Shown here in pieces: positions 8,744 through 18,302 of a stretch of DNA of 64,000 bases. Position 1 is the stretch's first letter. Each line of letters begins with the position of its first letter. The stretch is taken from the NCBI GenBank assembly GCA_947444305.1, contig CANEZP010000004.1, positions 264,207 through 328,206 on the forward strand, read 5' to 3'. A program made the translations under genes and the position numbers. Source of the DNA: Pseudobdellovibrionaceae bacterium. GTDB taxonomy: Bacteria > Bdellovibrionota > Bdellovibrionia > Bdellovibrionales > UBA1609. A model generated the notes under the pieces. It searched no databases and was not told the origin of the DNA. It saw nothing but the letters and a program-made list of their open reading frames with translations.

Positions 8744-10174
8744 ATGAAAAACTACGACGTCGTGATCATCGGGGCCGGTTCCGCGGGCCTATCTGCAAGA
8801 AAAGAAGTGGCCGCGTTTACGGACAACTACCTGGTCGTCGACGACGGCCCGCTGGGCACCACCTGCGCGCGCATCGGCTGCATGCCTTCAAAGGTGTTGA
8901 TCGAAGCCGCGAACATCTACCACCAACGCAAGAAATTCCCCGCGATCGGCGTCGAAGCCGCGGACCACTTAAAAATCGATTACCGCGTACTGATGCAACA
9001 CGTGCGCACTTTACGTGACCGCTTCGTTCGCGGTGTGCTGGGCGATTTGGAGGAGTGGTCCGGCACTCACCTACGCCGCGCGCGGGCCTGCCTCGTCGGT
9101 AAAGACGTTTTACAAATCGGCGACGAGCAAGTCACCGCGAAGAAGATTATCCTCGCGACCGGCTCATCGCCGACGATCCCGCCGGCGTGGGACGGCGTGC
9201 GCGACCGTCTATTAACGACCGATACATTTTTTGAGCTTGAAACCTTACCCGCGAAGATGGCCGTGATCGGCATGGGGGCGATCGGCCTTGAACTTAGCCA
9301 AGCGTTGGCGCGCGTGGGGGTCGAGGTCACTTCGTTCGGCGACGCGAAATCCGCGGGCGGATTAACCGATCCCGAAATGGTTAAGTACGCGCGTGAAACT
9401 TTCGCGCGTGATTTCTCGATTTGCGATGAGCGCGTAACGGGAATTTCCGCGGAGGGTGAATCCCTTAAGGTGACCACCGCTTCGCGCTCGAGCACCTTCG
9501 GCGAAGTCCTCTGCGCCGTCGGGCGCACGCCGAATCTGAAAAATTTAGGCCTGGAAATGCTTGGCGTGAAACTGGATGAAAAAGGCCAACCGCCTTTGGA
9601 TCCCCACACCTTCCGCATCACCGGCACCGAAATTTATTTGGTCGGCGACGCCAACGCTTACCGGCCGATTCTGCACGAGGCCTCGTACCAAGGGCGCGTC
9701 GCGGGCCTTAGCTCCGTCGAACAACACGAAGACAAAGATTTCAGAACGGTCGCGCGGCTCGCGATCACCTTCACATCCCCGCAAATTGCCGTCGTGGGCG
9801 AGAGTCATAAAGCTTTGCTCGCGAACAAAGCTGACTTTGTCCACGGCAGCGTGAGCTTCGAAGGACAAGGGCGCGCATTAACTAAACTCGCTAATTGCGG
9901 CTTGCTTAAAGTTTACGGCGATCGCCGAACGGGCCGCTTGCTCGGCGCCGAAATTTTCGCGCCCGAGGGCGAGCACCTCGCGCATCTCTTGGCCTGGACG
10001 ATCGACGACGGCTGGGATGTCTTCAAAGTTTTGCGTCGCCCATTTTACCACCCGGTCATCGAGGAAGGTTTGCGAACGGCCCTAAGGCGCTTGGCGCTCG
10101 AAGTAAAACCCAAACCACTAGCCATGGAAACCATCGAAGCCGACGACCCCCCGGCGGGCACCCGCATCCGCTAG
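8744..10174 (+). CDS. Dihydrolipoamide-dehydrogenase-like pyridine nucleotide-disulfide oxidoreductase
   Basis: 476 residues. FAD-binding GAGSAGLSA lies at the N-terminus. The redox-active pair sits in TTCARIGCMPSK (Cys41, Cys46), followed by a second nucleotide site (GMGAIGLELSQAL) and an FAD segment (VGDAN). The dimerisation domain ends with RPFYHPVIEEGL, supplying the His-Glu pair seen in this family. These enzymes use NAD(P) to oxidise or reduce lipoyl groups or small disulfides. No E1/E2 2-oxoacid dehydrogenase genes are adjacent, so the partner is unknown. The CARIGCMPSK version belongs to the broad Lpd-like group and does not fix the substrate. Confidence 0.85.
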   Translation: MKNYDVVIIGAGSAGLSARKEVAAFTDNYLVVDDGPLGTTCARIGCMPSKVLIEAANIYHQRKKFPAIGVEAADHLKIDYRVLMQHVRTLRDRFVRGVLGDLEEWSGTHLRRARACLVGKDVLQIGDEQVTAKKIILATGSSPTIPPAWDGVRDRLLTTDTFFELETLPAKMAVIGMGAIGLELSQALARVGVEVTSFGDAKSAGGLTDPEMVKYARETFARDFSICDERVTGISAEGESLKVTTASRSSTFGEVLCAVGRTPNLKNLGLEMLGVKLDEKGQPPLDPHTFRITGTEIYLVGDANAYRPILHEASYQGRVAGLSSVEQHEDKDFRTVARLAITFTSPQIAVVGESHKALLANKADFVHGSVSFEGQGRALTKLANCGLLKVYGDRRTGRLLGAEIFAPEGEHLAHLLAWTIDDGWDVFKVLRRPFYHPVIEEGLRTALRRLALEVKPKPLAMETIEADDPPAGTRIR

Positions 10175-10209
10175 CGCGCTCTCGGCCCTTCCCGGGAGCC
10201 GTAATTTAC

Positions 10210-10310
10210 AAAGGCGTCGAAATGAACAAATCGGGTGTCCTGGCGAACGTGTTGAACATCAAGTTAAACATATTGTTTATCGACGTCGATTTGTTCATTT
10301 CGACGCCTTT
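10210..10310. repeat. 101-bp inverted repeat with 24-bp perfect arms
   Basis: Bases 10210-10233 are the exact reverse complement of 10287-10310, leaving a 53-base loop. Inside the loop is a second small hairpin: 10265-10270 pairs with 10274-10279 across a TAT. The element sits between the ends of two convergent genes and would form a long stable hairpin in transcripts from either side. It has only a short T-rich stretch after it, so it is not a typical intrinsic terminator. It could be a bidirectional terminator, a miniature transposable element, or a structured RNA. Confidence 0.85.
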
Positions 10311-10428
10311 TGATTTTACCTCGCCGCGCACGGATATTAACCGTCAGCATCTCCATCACAAAAAATGCAGACCGGTCGCGTCCCGCTCGAATCAAGCCGT
10401 GGCCACGGCTCCTCCGCGCAGGCACGAA

Positions 10429-11616
10429 TCATTTCACGCGGTAGAAGGCGGTGCGGGAAACGCAGAGTAGGCCCGCTTCGCTGCTGAAGTGCAGGTACGG
10501 GATCCATGGTGTGCGTGTTGTCGCGAGTGGGCCGAAGTTATCGGCCGTGGCCGTTGGATCACCGAACAGTGTCGTCACCGAGTAATCGCTGATCAAAATC
10601 TTTCGCACCGCTAAATTGGCGAAGTCCGCGACGTAGAGGGAAGTTCCGTCGGTCGTCAAACCGTACGGTCCGTAAAACGTAGCCGCCGCGCCCGTACCGT
10701 CCGCGTGGCCCGCGACGCCGGCGGTACCCGCGACCGTCGTCACGTTGTTGTCGGAAAGCCTGATCCGGCGAATGGTGTTGTTGCTCGCGTCCGTCACGAA
10801 GAGGACGTCGCCGTCGACGGGATCGTTATACGCGGCGAGGCCCTGCGGATCATTGAAACGCGCAAGGGTCCCGACCGCGTCCAGATTTGCGCCCGGAACC
10901 GATGAACCCGCGATGGTCGTGACTTCGAGCGTGTCCAATTTCACTTTACGGATCGTATTATTGAAGCGGTCGATGACGTAGAGAGCGTTACCCAACTTCA
11001 CCATTCCGGTCGGCCCCGCGAATTCCGCCGCCGGTCCGACGCCGTCGGCACTTCCGGAAGAACCGCAAGTTCCCACCAAAGTCGAAACGGTAAAATTGGG
11101 ATCCGCCACGTTCACCGTTCGGATGCAGTAATTATAAACATCCGAAACGTAAAGGGTCGTGCCGTCGAGAAGCGTGTCGGAGGGTGAATTCAAAAGCGCG
11201 GTCGCGCCGGGCCCGTCGGTGGTGCCGATTACGCCGACCGAACCCACGATCGTTTGAACCTCTTTGGTTTTACGATTCACTCGCCGGAGCGTTCGGTTCA
11301 CGCCGTCCGACAAGTAATAATAGTTTTCGTCTAAGGAAATCCCGCCGGGTAAATCGAAGCTTCCCGGAATCCCGTCGGCGCTTCCCGTCCCGGTCGGTGG
11401 CATGCCGACATCAACCATCCCGACTCCCGCGATCAGTTCAGTTTCGGTAAAGGCGAGTGCCGGATAGATGTTTAAGTTCGGCGTGGGGGTTCCGGGCGTG
11501 GGCGTGGTCGGATTATTCGGGGTCACCGATTTCGAATCGAAGGCATCGATTCCTAAGCACGAGCACAAAAATAAAGTTGAAACGAAGACCACGGTAGAGC
11601 GCATATTTTTTAGCAT
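10429..11616 (-). CDS. NHL-repeat lipoprotein
   Basis: From the ATG at 11616 the product has 395 residues. A lipoprotein signal (STLFLCSC) is followed by a Thr/Pro linker (TPTPGTPTP). About five NHL-type beta-propeller repeats then follow, each with a Gly-Asp/Ala-Gly-rich loop and an LYVxDxxNxxIRxV core (for example LYVSDVYNYCIRTV, LYVIDRFNNTIRKV, LYVADFANLAVRKI). NHL propellers usually bind proteins or carbohydrates or act as scaffolds. The protein is probably anchored in the outer membrane. An upstream start at 11652 would add only a non-signal-like extension. Expressed toward the inverted repeat at 10210-10310. Confidence 0.85.
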   Translation of the reverse strand: MLKNMRSTVVFVSTLFLCSCLGIDAFDSKSVTPNNPTTPTPGTPTPNLNIYPALAFTETELIAGVGMVDVGMPPTGTGSADGIPGSFDLPGGISLDENYYYLSDGVNRTLRRVNRKTKEVQTIVGSVGVIGTTDGPGATALLNSPSDTLLDGTTLYVSDVYNYCIRTVNVADPNFTVSTLVGTCGSSGSADGVGPAAEFAGPTGMVKLGNALYVIDRFNNTIRKVKLDTLEVTTIAGSSVPGANLDAVGTLARFNDPQGLAAYNDPVDGDVLFVTDASNNTIRRIRLSDNNVTTVAGTAGVAGHADGTGAAATFYGPYGLTTDGTSLYVADFANLAVRKILISDYSVTTLFGDPTATADNFGPLATTRTPWIPYLHFSSEAGLLCVSRTAFYRVK

Positions 11617-11712
11617 ACGTGAACTTATCGACAAACCTGGACCAGGCCTCAAGATGCCTTCTCAGCTTGAAACACGCGGGTTGCCTATTTTCGTAGCCAA
11701 GGCCCGCTGACT

Positions 11713-12522
11713 ATGATTATTGGACGCATGAAAAATATTATGTCCCGCTTTATCCTTTTGGTTTCCATCTGCTTTTCCGTTTCGGCCACCGCCACTGTCA
11801 CTGCCACTCCCGGTTATAAGGCACAAGTCATCGGGGTTCTTGATCAAGCACAAATGCAGCGGCTCGCCGAATTTAACCTACGCGCGGTACCGACGGACGT
11901 TGAACTCGATCATTTCTACGCTCTCTTAGACGATATGCGACGGCTCGATTTGAGAAACGTGGACGAGAATGCCGCCGCCGAAGGAGTGCGGGTTTTTGGA
12001 ACCTTATTAGGCCGCGCGCTTTACACCGAAGCTCTCATCGACAGCGAACTCGATCCCCGTAAAAATCCGAGCGGCCCCGACCATGAACCGGAAGATGCCC
12101 TCGCCGTATTCGCTTTTGGATTCGACGACGTAATGTACGCCGAAAGCCCCTTCCCGTTGGGCAACGTTGAGCTTCTATTGTATTGGCAGAGGACCGACCG
12201 TCGGCCAAAAGTACAAGCGGCCTTCACGAAAGCGTGGGCGCAAGTGACGGCCCAACTCGAAATCCTCTCGGTCGCGACGTGGCCCAAGCGCGAATATGCG
12301 CGGAGGGTGATCGCGACTCTGCAGTTTTTGCTGCCCGAGCCTTCCGCGATCGCTTCGTTTCAAAGACTCATCGCCATTCACCACGCCGTCGGGAACAAAC
12401 AAATCGTAAAGGAATTGACGAACGCTTTGTCCGCGGAGACCGCGAAGGTGAACCCGCTCGGTTTCGCGCGCGTGTGTGGGAATTTACTTAGCCACCCGCA
12501 GGTAACTCCGACGTTAAAGTAA
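11713..12522 (+). CDS. Exported protein of unknown function
   Basis: 269 residues with a signal peptide: hydrophobic core ILLVSICFSVSATA, then a Thr/Ala-rich cleavage region. ATGs at 11713 and 11728 are both possible; the second gives a more compact signal sequence. The mature chain is mainly helical and acidic, with no recognised motif. Its 3' end overlaps the convergent gene at 12488-13561 by 35 bases, so transcripts of the two genes share complementary ends. Confidence 0.8.
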   Translation: MIIGRMKNIMSRFILLVSICFSVSATATVTATPGYKAQVIGVLDQAQMQRLAEFNLRAVPTDVELDHFYALLDDMRRLDLRNVDENAAAEGVRVFGTLLGRALYTEALIDSELDPRKNPSGPDHEPEDALAVFAFGFDDVMYAESPFPLGNVELLLYWQRTDRRPKVQAAFTKAWAQVTAQLEILSVATWPKREYARRVIATLQFLLPEPSAIASFQRLIAIHHAVGNKQIVKELTNALSAETAKVNPLGFARVCGNLLSHPQVTPTLK

Positions 12523-13561
12523 GTAAGACTACGCAATTGGACATGGCCGTTAGATCAATTTCGGCCTGATCGAAAAACGCGTTCCAAAGACCGTCGTCGG
12601 CGCCCGGCGGATGAGAAGTTCCGACGGAGGACATCGTAGCACCGGCAGTGAGCACATAGCGAAGAATTAATTCGTTACGCAACTCTTGGTAGCGGTCCGG
12701 GCCCGGCGTGTGAAGAGAGGTCTTAAGCTCCGCACCGAGCTTAGCCACTTCGGCGCGCAATAAACTAAAATCATTTAAGTGTCGCCGGCGGATTTCGTTA
12801 GCCCTACGTGAGGCGAAGAGCATCTCGTCGCGCAAACGGTTAAACTTGAGTCGTAATGCCGACTCCGCATCCATAACCTCGTCGAATTCCGCTTTAGAAG
12901 AATCGCCCGCGGCGAGTTGATCCACGGCCTTCGTAATTTTCGCGCTCACTTCCAAAACCTCTAGCCGAAGTTTTTGCGTCAGCCATTCGATCACCAATCG
13001 CGCCTTTTCGCTGCCGGAAGAAAGCCCGGCGAGATTCAGTAGGCGGCGTTGTTCGTTTCTTGGCATGTCCCAGCTTATGAATTCGGAGAGATAGCGCTGA
13101 TCGTAGGAGTTCTTATAAAGCGGCCCGAGCAAAGTGACGTAGGAGTAATGCAAAAGATAAATCACCGCGGCCAGCTGATCCGCGCGGCGATAATTTATCG
13201 ATTCCAACGGGTCAAACTCCCCCACGTCGCTCGAAGCTTGATCGTGTTGAGCGCGCGCGAACTCGTGCAGCGTAATGAGGTCATTCGTTGAGGCCTTCGC
13301 TAAAAAGCGCTCTCGCGGAAAATAGCGGTAAAGATAGTCTGAGTGCTGCGGGTGAAAGGAAGTGCCGGCCTTCGCGAGAAGTTTTTTGGTTAGGTTATAG
13401 TACCGTGCGCGCGGCGAAAAAGTGTTAGGTCTTGGCGGGGAAGGCAGCGGGAGCGTCAGCCGCGAAAAAGAGATAATGATGTCGTCGACTTCGATGGCAT
13501 GGGCCGCCACGGTATTCACGGCAATGAATAACGAAAGGAATATTTGGGGGAGGTTGAGCAT
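12488..13561 (-). CDS. Exported protein of unknown function, helical
   Basis: Starting at the ATG at 13561 the product is 357 residues with a signal peptide (MLNLPQIFLSLFIAVNTVAAHA); a TTG at 13579 would add six residues. The mature part is rich in Arg, Leu, Ala and Glu and appears helical, with a long charged helix in the second half (from about residue 190, KITKAVDQLAAGDSSKAEF onward). No domain is recognised. It converges on and overlaps the preceding exported-protein gene. It lies 41 bases downstream of the hybrid kinase gene on the same strand, so the two could be cotranscribed. Confidence 0.75.
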   Translation of the reverse strand: MLNLPQIFLSLFIAVNTVAAHAIEVDDIIISFSRLTLPLPSPPRPNTFSPRARYYNLTKKLLAKAGTSFHPQHSDYLYRYFPRERFLAKASTNDLITLHEFARAQHDQASSDVGEFDPLESINYRRADQLAAVIYLLHYSYVTLLGPLYKNSYDQRYLSEFISWDMPRNEQRRLLNLAGLSSGSEKARLVIEWLTQKLRLEVLEVSAKITKAVDQLAAGDSSKAEFDEVMDAESALRLKFNRLRDEMLFASRRANEIRRRHLNDFSLLRAEVAKLGAELKTSLHTPGPDRYQELRNELILRYVLTAGATMSSVGTSHPPGADDGLWNAFFDQAEIDLTAMSNCVVLLTLTSELPAGG

Positions 13562-13602
13562 GAGCAACCGTCTAGTCAACGGTCAAAGGGTTGGCAATCG
13601 AA

Positions 13603-15621
13603 TTAAGGTTTAGCCGCGAACATGGCGACAGTTTTCAAAAGCTCGGCCGCGACGAGCGGCTTCGTGAGGTGACCGACGAAGCCGGCGTTCCGGGTTTTCT
13701 CACGTTCATCAGACATCGCGTGGGCCGTGAGCGCGATAACGGGCGTAATACAGCCCCGCTCATCCAGCGCGCGCTTCGCCTGGTACCCGTCCATAATCGG
13801 CATTTGAATATCCATAAGTATCGCACCGTAATTGCCTGCGACCGCCTTACCGAATGCTTCTTTCCCGTCGCTGGCCGTTTCAACCTCGGCTCCGTTTTTG
13901 ATCAATAAATGAACCACGAGGAAAAGGTTGTCGGCTGAATCATCAACGACGAGAATGCGCATTCCCCGGAGCGGAACCAATTCTCCCGTCCTCACGCTCG
14001 TTGCTATCTCTACGGCGTTGCTCGGGACCTCAGCCATGAGTCGCAAGCGAAAAGTACACCCTTTTCCTAATTCACCCTCGACGATAGAAATCCCGCCCGC
14101 GATCGCCTGAGATAACCGTTGTGATAGAGCAAGCCCTAAGCCGGTGCCGCCGAATTTACGGGTCGTGCTGTTATCGGCTTGTGTGAACGGAACAAACAAT
14201 TTCTCTTGTTGGTCACGGGCTATACCGATGCCGGTATCTTTTACGTCAATCGTTAACTCAACTTTGCCTGCCGACATCGGCTTACACCCAATGTTTACGC
14301 GAACCCCTCCGGCATTGGTAAACTTCACCGCGTTCCCGATCAAGTTAACAAGAATTTGCCTGAGCCTGGTTGGATCCGAACAAATGTGCGAGGGCACGGA
14401 CTCTTCCACATTAAGCATAAGATAAATATCTTTTTCTTTAGTTTTATCTTTAAAAAGATCGATGATGTCGGAGGTTAAACTAAACAACGAGAACGGTACG
14501 CTCTCAACATCAAGCTTGCCGGCTTCAACCTTTGCGAGATCCAAAATGTCGTCGATGATACGGGTGAGCGAGTTGCCGTTTCGTACGATCGTATCGACGT
14601 AGCGATCCTTTTCTGCAGCCTCGATCGCACGATCTTTAAGCAGACCGCTAAAGCCCAAAATCGCACCGAGCGGCGTACGAATTTCGTGACTCATATTTGC
14701 TAGAAAAGCGGTCTTCGTTTCGTTTGCACGCTCGGCCGTGATCCGAGCTTCCTTAAGCTGTTCGGCCAATATCTTCGCATCGTGAATGTCGGTGTTGCCG
14801 CCGATCCACTTTATAATTTGTCCGCGCTCATTACGTACGGGCACGCCGCGTACGATATGCCAGCGGTACAAGCCATCGGCGCCTCGGCGGAACCTTTGCT
14901 CCATCGTGTAAAACCGTCCGGTCTCTAGACATTCTTGCCAAATTCTCAAGGTTTCCGGCACGTCATCGGGATGCATGGGCTGGGCTCTTTCATCATCCCA
15001 GCCGGTGCCCCGCGGTTGACCTAGATATTCATACCACCAATCATTGTACCAATCGACGTAACCGTCGGGTCGCGCGGTCCAGACGATCATGGGAAGTTTG
15101 TTCGCGATTTCGCGGGCGTTCGCCTCACTTTCCGCCATGAGTCTTCGCAGCGCTTCTTGATAGTTGATTTCCGCTTCGAACTCAGACTCACGCTTCGCGC
15201 GAAGGACCTGATCGGTCACTTCTTCAACCCGGTGGAGGATATGAGTTAACTCACCCGCGGCATTAAAAAGCGGCACGTTAGTCGGACTCCAATAACGCTC
15301 TTCGAATTCACCGACGGGTGCACCCGGAATCTGTACACCGTATTTTTGCGTCGCCATTTGATCAGCCGTTTTATTTAACAGCACACGGTGAAATGAAGCG
15401 CGTAGGTTCTTTACACCGTCCGCGTGTGGATCATTCGGGTTGTCGGGAAATACTTCGAATATGTCGCGCCCGAAAGACTCCTGAATCGATACGCCGCTCA
15501 CCCTTTGCCGCGTTTCGTTCGCGGCTACGATGCGGAAGTTTTTGTCGATAATCAGCAGCGGCGATGGAATAGCCTCAAGCAGACTTCTAAAGCTTAATGC
15601 ATCTAATGCATCCTGATTCAT
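13603..15621 (-). CDS. Hybrid sensor histidine kinase (PAS-PAS-HisKA-HATPase-receiver)
   Basis: 672 residues and no transmembrane segment, so probably cytoplasmic. Domains in order: PAS (about 10-135); a second PAS/PAC (about 170-285, with WTARPDGYVDWYNDWW and MHPDDVPETL); HisKA with phospho-His312 in NMSHEIRTPLG; HATPase with the N box (LVNLIGNAVKFT), DTGIGI and GTGLGLAL; and a receiver domain with Asp604 in MDIQMPIMDG. The kinase can pass phosphate to its own receiver; the final output partner is unknown. It is divergent from the response regulator at 15798, which shares the same 176-base intergenic region, and the two could cooperate. Confidence 0.93.
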   Translation of the reverse strand: MNQDALDALSFRSLLEAIPSPLLIIDKNFRIVAANETRQRVSGVSIQESFGRDIFEVFPDNPNDPHADGVKNLRASFHRVLLNKTADQMATQKYGVQIPGAPVGEFEERYWSPTNVPLFNAAGELTHILHRVEEVTDQVLRAKRESEFEAEINYQEALRRLMAESEANAREIANKLPMIVWTARPDGYVDWYNDWWYEYLGQPRGTGWDDERAQPMHPDDVPETLRIWQECLETGRFYTMEQRFRRGADGLYRWHIVRGVPVRNERGQIIKWIGGNTDIHDAKILAEQLKEARITAERANETKTAFLANMSHEIRTPLGAILGFSGLLKDRAIEAAEKDRYVDTIVRNGNSLTRIIDDILDLAKVEAGKLDVESVPFSLFSLTSDIIDLFKDKTKEKDIYLMLNVEESVPSHICSDPTRLRQILVNLIGNAVKFTNAGGVRVNIGCKPMSAGKVELTIDVKDTGIGIARDQQEKLFVPFTQADNSTTRKFGGTGLGLALSQRLSQAIAGGISIVEGELGKGCTFRLRLMAEVPSNAVEIATSVRTGELVPLRGMRILVVDDSADNLFLVVHLLIKNGAEVETASDGKEAFGKAVAGNYGAILMDIQMPIMDGYQAKRALDERGCITPVIALTAHAMSDEREKTRNAGFVGHLTKPLVAAELLKTVAMFAAKP

Positions 15622-15797
15622 GACTAGGACATATCCTTCAACGAGCGGACTTCCAAGCCTTATGTCAAGATTTTAGGATCACCTAGCCTAAGCGTTCCCA
15701 ACGGATGCCGTCCTCCCGAACGTCTCGAAACGGTGCGCTTTACGACTCTCATACATTCCCCGACTTACCGAAAAGAATATGTAGGACGGAAACGGGA

Positions 15798-16193
15798 ATG
15801 GCCGACGCTGCCTTTAAAATTCTGTTTGTCGAGGACGAACCTATCCTTCGTCGTGCGACCGCAAAGATCATGTCGAGCTTAGGCGCCGTCGTGACCACCG
15901 CGAATGACGGTCTTGAAGGACTCGCGCGTTTGAAAGAGGATGATTTTGATATCATCGTTTCAGACATCGCGATGCCAAACATGAACGGTTTAGAGTTTTT
16001 GAGAGCGGCCCGCAACATCAACTTTAACAAACCATTTATCTTCCTGACCGGCTACAGCGGCCCGGAGTTTGAAAAGGAAGCGATCGCCTTCGGGATCTTC
16101 GCGTACCTAGGCAAACCATACCGCCGCGCCACCCATGAGCCCGTGATTCTCAAAGCGCTAAAACAAAGTCGCGAGGCAGTCGATGCATCGTGA
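15798..16193 (+). CDS. Single-domain response regulator
   Basis: The ATG at 15798, preceded by a purine-rich GGACGGAAACGGGA, gives a 131-residue receiver domain; the longer frame from 15705 lacks a sensible N-terminus. It contains the acidic pocket (VEDE), phospho-acceptor Asp56 in SDIAMPNMNG, a Thr in FLTGYS, and Lys in LGKPYR. There is no DNA-binding domain, so it acts by protein contact or phosphorelay. It overlaps the start of the histidine kinase gene by 11 bases, so the two are a coupled pair. Confidence 0.92.
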   Translation: MADAAFKILFVEDEPILRRATAKIMSSLGAVVTTANDGLEGLARLKEDDFDIIVSDIAMPNMNGLEFLRAARNINFNKPFIFLTGYSGPEFEKEAIAFGIFAYLGKPYRRATHEPVILKALKQSREAVDAS

Positions 16194-17664
16194 TGCGCTC
16201 ACAAAAATTCCCGTCGTACTCTTTCAGTACCGGGCCTCGCGGGACGGAAGCGAAACCTTTGCGTACGACGAATCTGTTTTAACGAAGCGCCTAGGCTTAA
16301 AATCTTCCAGCGGCACCGATTATTTAGAAAGCTTTCTCGATGCGCTGACTCCGCAAAGCCGGGCGTCCTTCCGGCAAGCCCTGCTCAAGGCGAATGAGAG
16401 CCCAGACTTTCAATGGTCGGGCGAAATCACCGTCGCCGGCGGCCGGGTACTACAAGCCGAAGCTTCGGGTTCTTGCGAGAAGGATACGCAAGGTAATTTC
16501 ACGATTCACGGCTTTCTAATCGAATCCCAAAAACAGGGCGTGATTCAAAATTTAGAAGAAGAAAAAACTATTCTAAATAACGTGCTCGCTAATATTCCTC
16601 ACTCCGTGTTCTGGAAAGACGTGAACTCGGTCTATCTCGGTTGCAACGAACGCTTTTTAAAAGACGCAAACGTGGGAACCAAAGCCGACGTCGTCGGCAA
16701 AACCGATTTCGATATGCCGTGGGCCACCGCCAATGCCGAGAGCTACCGACGCTACGACGCCGAGCTAATGCAAGCGGGGCGATCTATTCTGAATTTAGAG
16801 GAAACCCAGTTGCAGGCCGACGGCAGCCAGACTCACGTGATCACGAGCAAGGTTCCGCTATTGGACAAAGGCGGCCGCACGTTCGGCATCTTGGGCATTT
16901 ACATGGACGTCACCGAGCATTACATGACCCGCCAGCGCTTGAATGACAATCAAGAGCGTATGCACGCGACCGCAAAGATGGCCGCGCTCGGCGAGATGGC
17001 CGCCGGCATCGCGCACGAAATTAATAATCCCGTCGCCATCATCGCCGCCCTGTGCGAAGAAGCCGGCTCGGCGCTCACCAATCAGAATTTAGATTTACCC
17101 GCCGCGCGTGAAAGTTTAGCGACGATCGACGCAACGCTCGACCGAATTTCAAAAATCGTGTCGGGCCTGAGTTCAATCGCCCGTCACGGTAAAGGCGACG
17201 CCACGACGACCGTGATCTTGGCCGATCTTTTGGCCGAGATTCACGAGCTGTGCCGCGAGCGTTTTCGCCGCCACGGGATTGATTTGTCGGTGACCCTGCC
17301 GCCCGCGACCTTCGCCTTCACGGGCCGCGCGACCGAGCTTGCGCAAGTACTCTTGAACTTACTCAACAACTCCTTCGATGCGGTACAAGCGCTCAAAGAG
17401 CGCTGGGTTTCGATCGAATGTAAGAATAACGGAGACCGAATCGAAATCCTCGTCTCCGACTCCGGCTACGGAATTCCCGCCTCCGTCCAAGAAAAGATGT
17501 TTCAGCCCTTCTACACCACCAAACAGGTCGGCAAAGGCACGGGCCTCGGCTTAGCCATTTCGTCGGGCCTGGTCCTCGCCATGGGCGGCGAGCTCAAATT
17601 AAACGCCAAGGCCGAGCGCACACAATTTACGATCAGCCTCCCCGCCGTAAAAACTGCGGCTTAG
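16183..17664 (+). CDS. PAS sensor histidine kinase
   Basis: 493 residues, soluble. It has an N-terminal PAS-like region, then a PAS domain at about 130-255 (NIPHSVFWKDVNSVYLGCN, typical PAS_4). The HisKA motif GEMAAGIAHEINNP carries phospho-His278, of the AtoS/NtrB-like type rather than the SHEIRTP type of the other kinases here. The HATPase part has LLNLLNNSFDA, DSGYGIP and GKGTGLGLAIS. There is no receiver of its own; the partner is most likely the response regulator just upstream, whose gene it overlaps. The ATG at 16183 is inside that gene's end; a second ATG at 16192 is also possible. Confidence 0.92.
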   Translation: MHRDALTKIPVVLFQYRASRDGSETFAYDESVLTKRLGLKSSSGTDYLESFLDALTPQSRASFRQALLKANESPDFQWSGEITVAGGRVLQAEASGSCEKDTQGNFTIHGFLIESQKQGVIQNLEEEKTILNNVLANIPHSVFWKDVNSVYLGCNERFLKDANVGTKADVVGKTDFDMPWATANAESYRRYDAELMQAGRSILNLEETQLQADGSQTHVITSKVPLLDKGGRTFGILGIYMDVTEHYMTRQRLNDNQERMHATAKMAALGEMAAGIAHEINNPVAIIAALCEEAGSALTNQNLDLPAARESLATIDATLDRISKIVSGLSSIARHGKGDATTTVILADLLAEIHELCRERFRRHGIDLSVTLPPATFAFTGRATELAQVLLNLLNNSFDAVQALKERWVSIECKNNGDRIEILVSDSGYGIPASVQEKMFQPFYTTKQVGKGTGLGLAISSGLVLAMGGELKLNAKAERTQFTISLPAVKTAA

Positions 17665-17742
17665 TTAAATTGAAAATTATCCGGTTCTCGCCGGGTTCGG
17701 GCCGTGTTAGCGACTTGCCAACCCTCACCGATCGGAGATCCC

Positions 17743-18294
17743 GTGCTGCTTGCCCTCCTTCTTTCCGTCTCGACCGTCAGCTTCGCGCAAAACGACGACT
17801 ACCAAGAGCGTTACCAACTTAAACAACAACGTGAGCAACAGATTCAAAACGAAGAACGACATCAGCGCATCTATGACTCCAACCAAAGATTTTTAAACGA
17901 GATCGCCAAACTTGAAAAACAGATGCGTGGCGTTCAGCCCGGTTCGCTCGTTTGTTACAATACCTTCCGCACCTCTGAGGCCACGCAGGCCGTTTACGAA
18001 CAGTGCCATCCGCGCTTAGGTTGCACGAACGTGTACGCCGATCCCCGTCAGTCCTATGCTTCTCACATGATTATGTACTGTAAGTTCAATACGGGCCTTG
18101 ACCAAGCGTGTTGGTCGCAGAGTTACGGCAATTCACCCCGCGGGATCACCGCCAGCTGTTTAGATAAACAGGGTTACGAAACCAAATACGCGACCGGCCG
18201 CTACGTCGAACCCGCCGTGCCGAAGACCCGTTCGTCGGGCCGACCTTTGCACTGCCACGGGTACCGTTCTTTGTTCGGCTCCGGCTGTTACTAG
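17743..18294 (+). CDS. Exported cysteine-rich protein of unknown function
   Basis: The GTG at 17743, five bases after GGAG, begins a compact signal peptide (LLALLLSVSTVSFAQ). An earlier GTG at 17704 adds a poor N-terminal extension. The product is 183 residues. After the signal comes a Gln/Glu/Arg-rich helix (QRERQQ-like), then a region with eight cysteines to the very C-terminus (CYN, QCHP, GCTN, YCKF, ACWS, SCLD, HCHG, GCY). The even number suggests disulfide bonding in the periplasm or outside the cell. No family recognised. Convergent with the HAD gene, nine bases apart. Confidence 0.78.
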   Translation: MLLALLLSVSTVSFAQNDDYQERYQLKQQREQQIQNEERHQRIYDSNQRFLNEIAKLEKQMRGVQPGSLVCYNTFRTSEATQAVYEQCHPRLGCTNVYADPRQSYASHMIMYCKFNTGLDQACWSQSYGNSPRGITASCLDKQGYETKYATGRYVEPAVPKTRSSGRPLHCHGYRSLFGSGCY

Positions 18295-18302
18295 AGCAAG
18301 CA

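Noticed and set aside
10222..10470. 82-codon frame through the long inverted repeat
   Set aside because: Its first half is the repeat itself and it runs into the NHL gene on the other strand.
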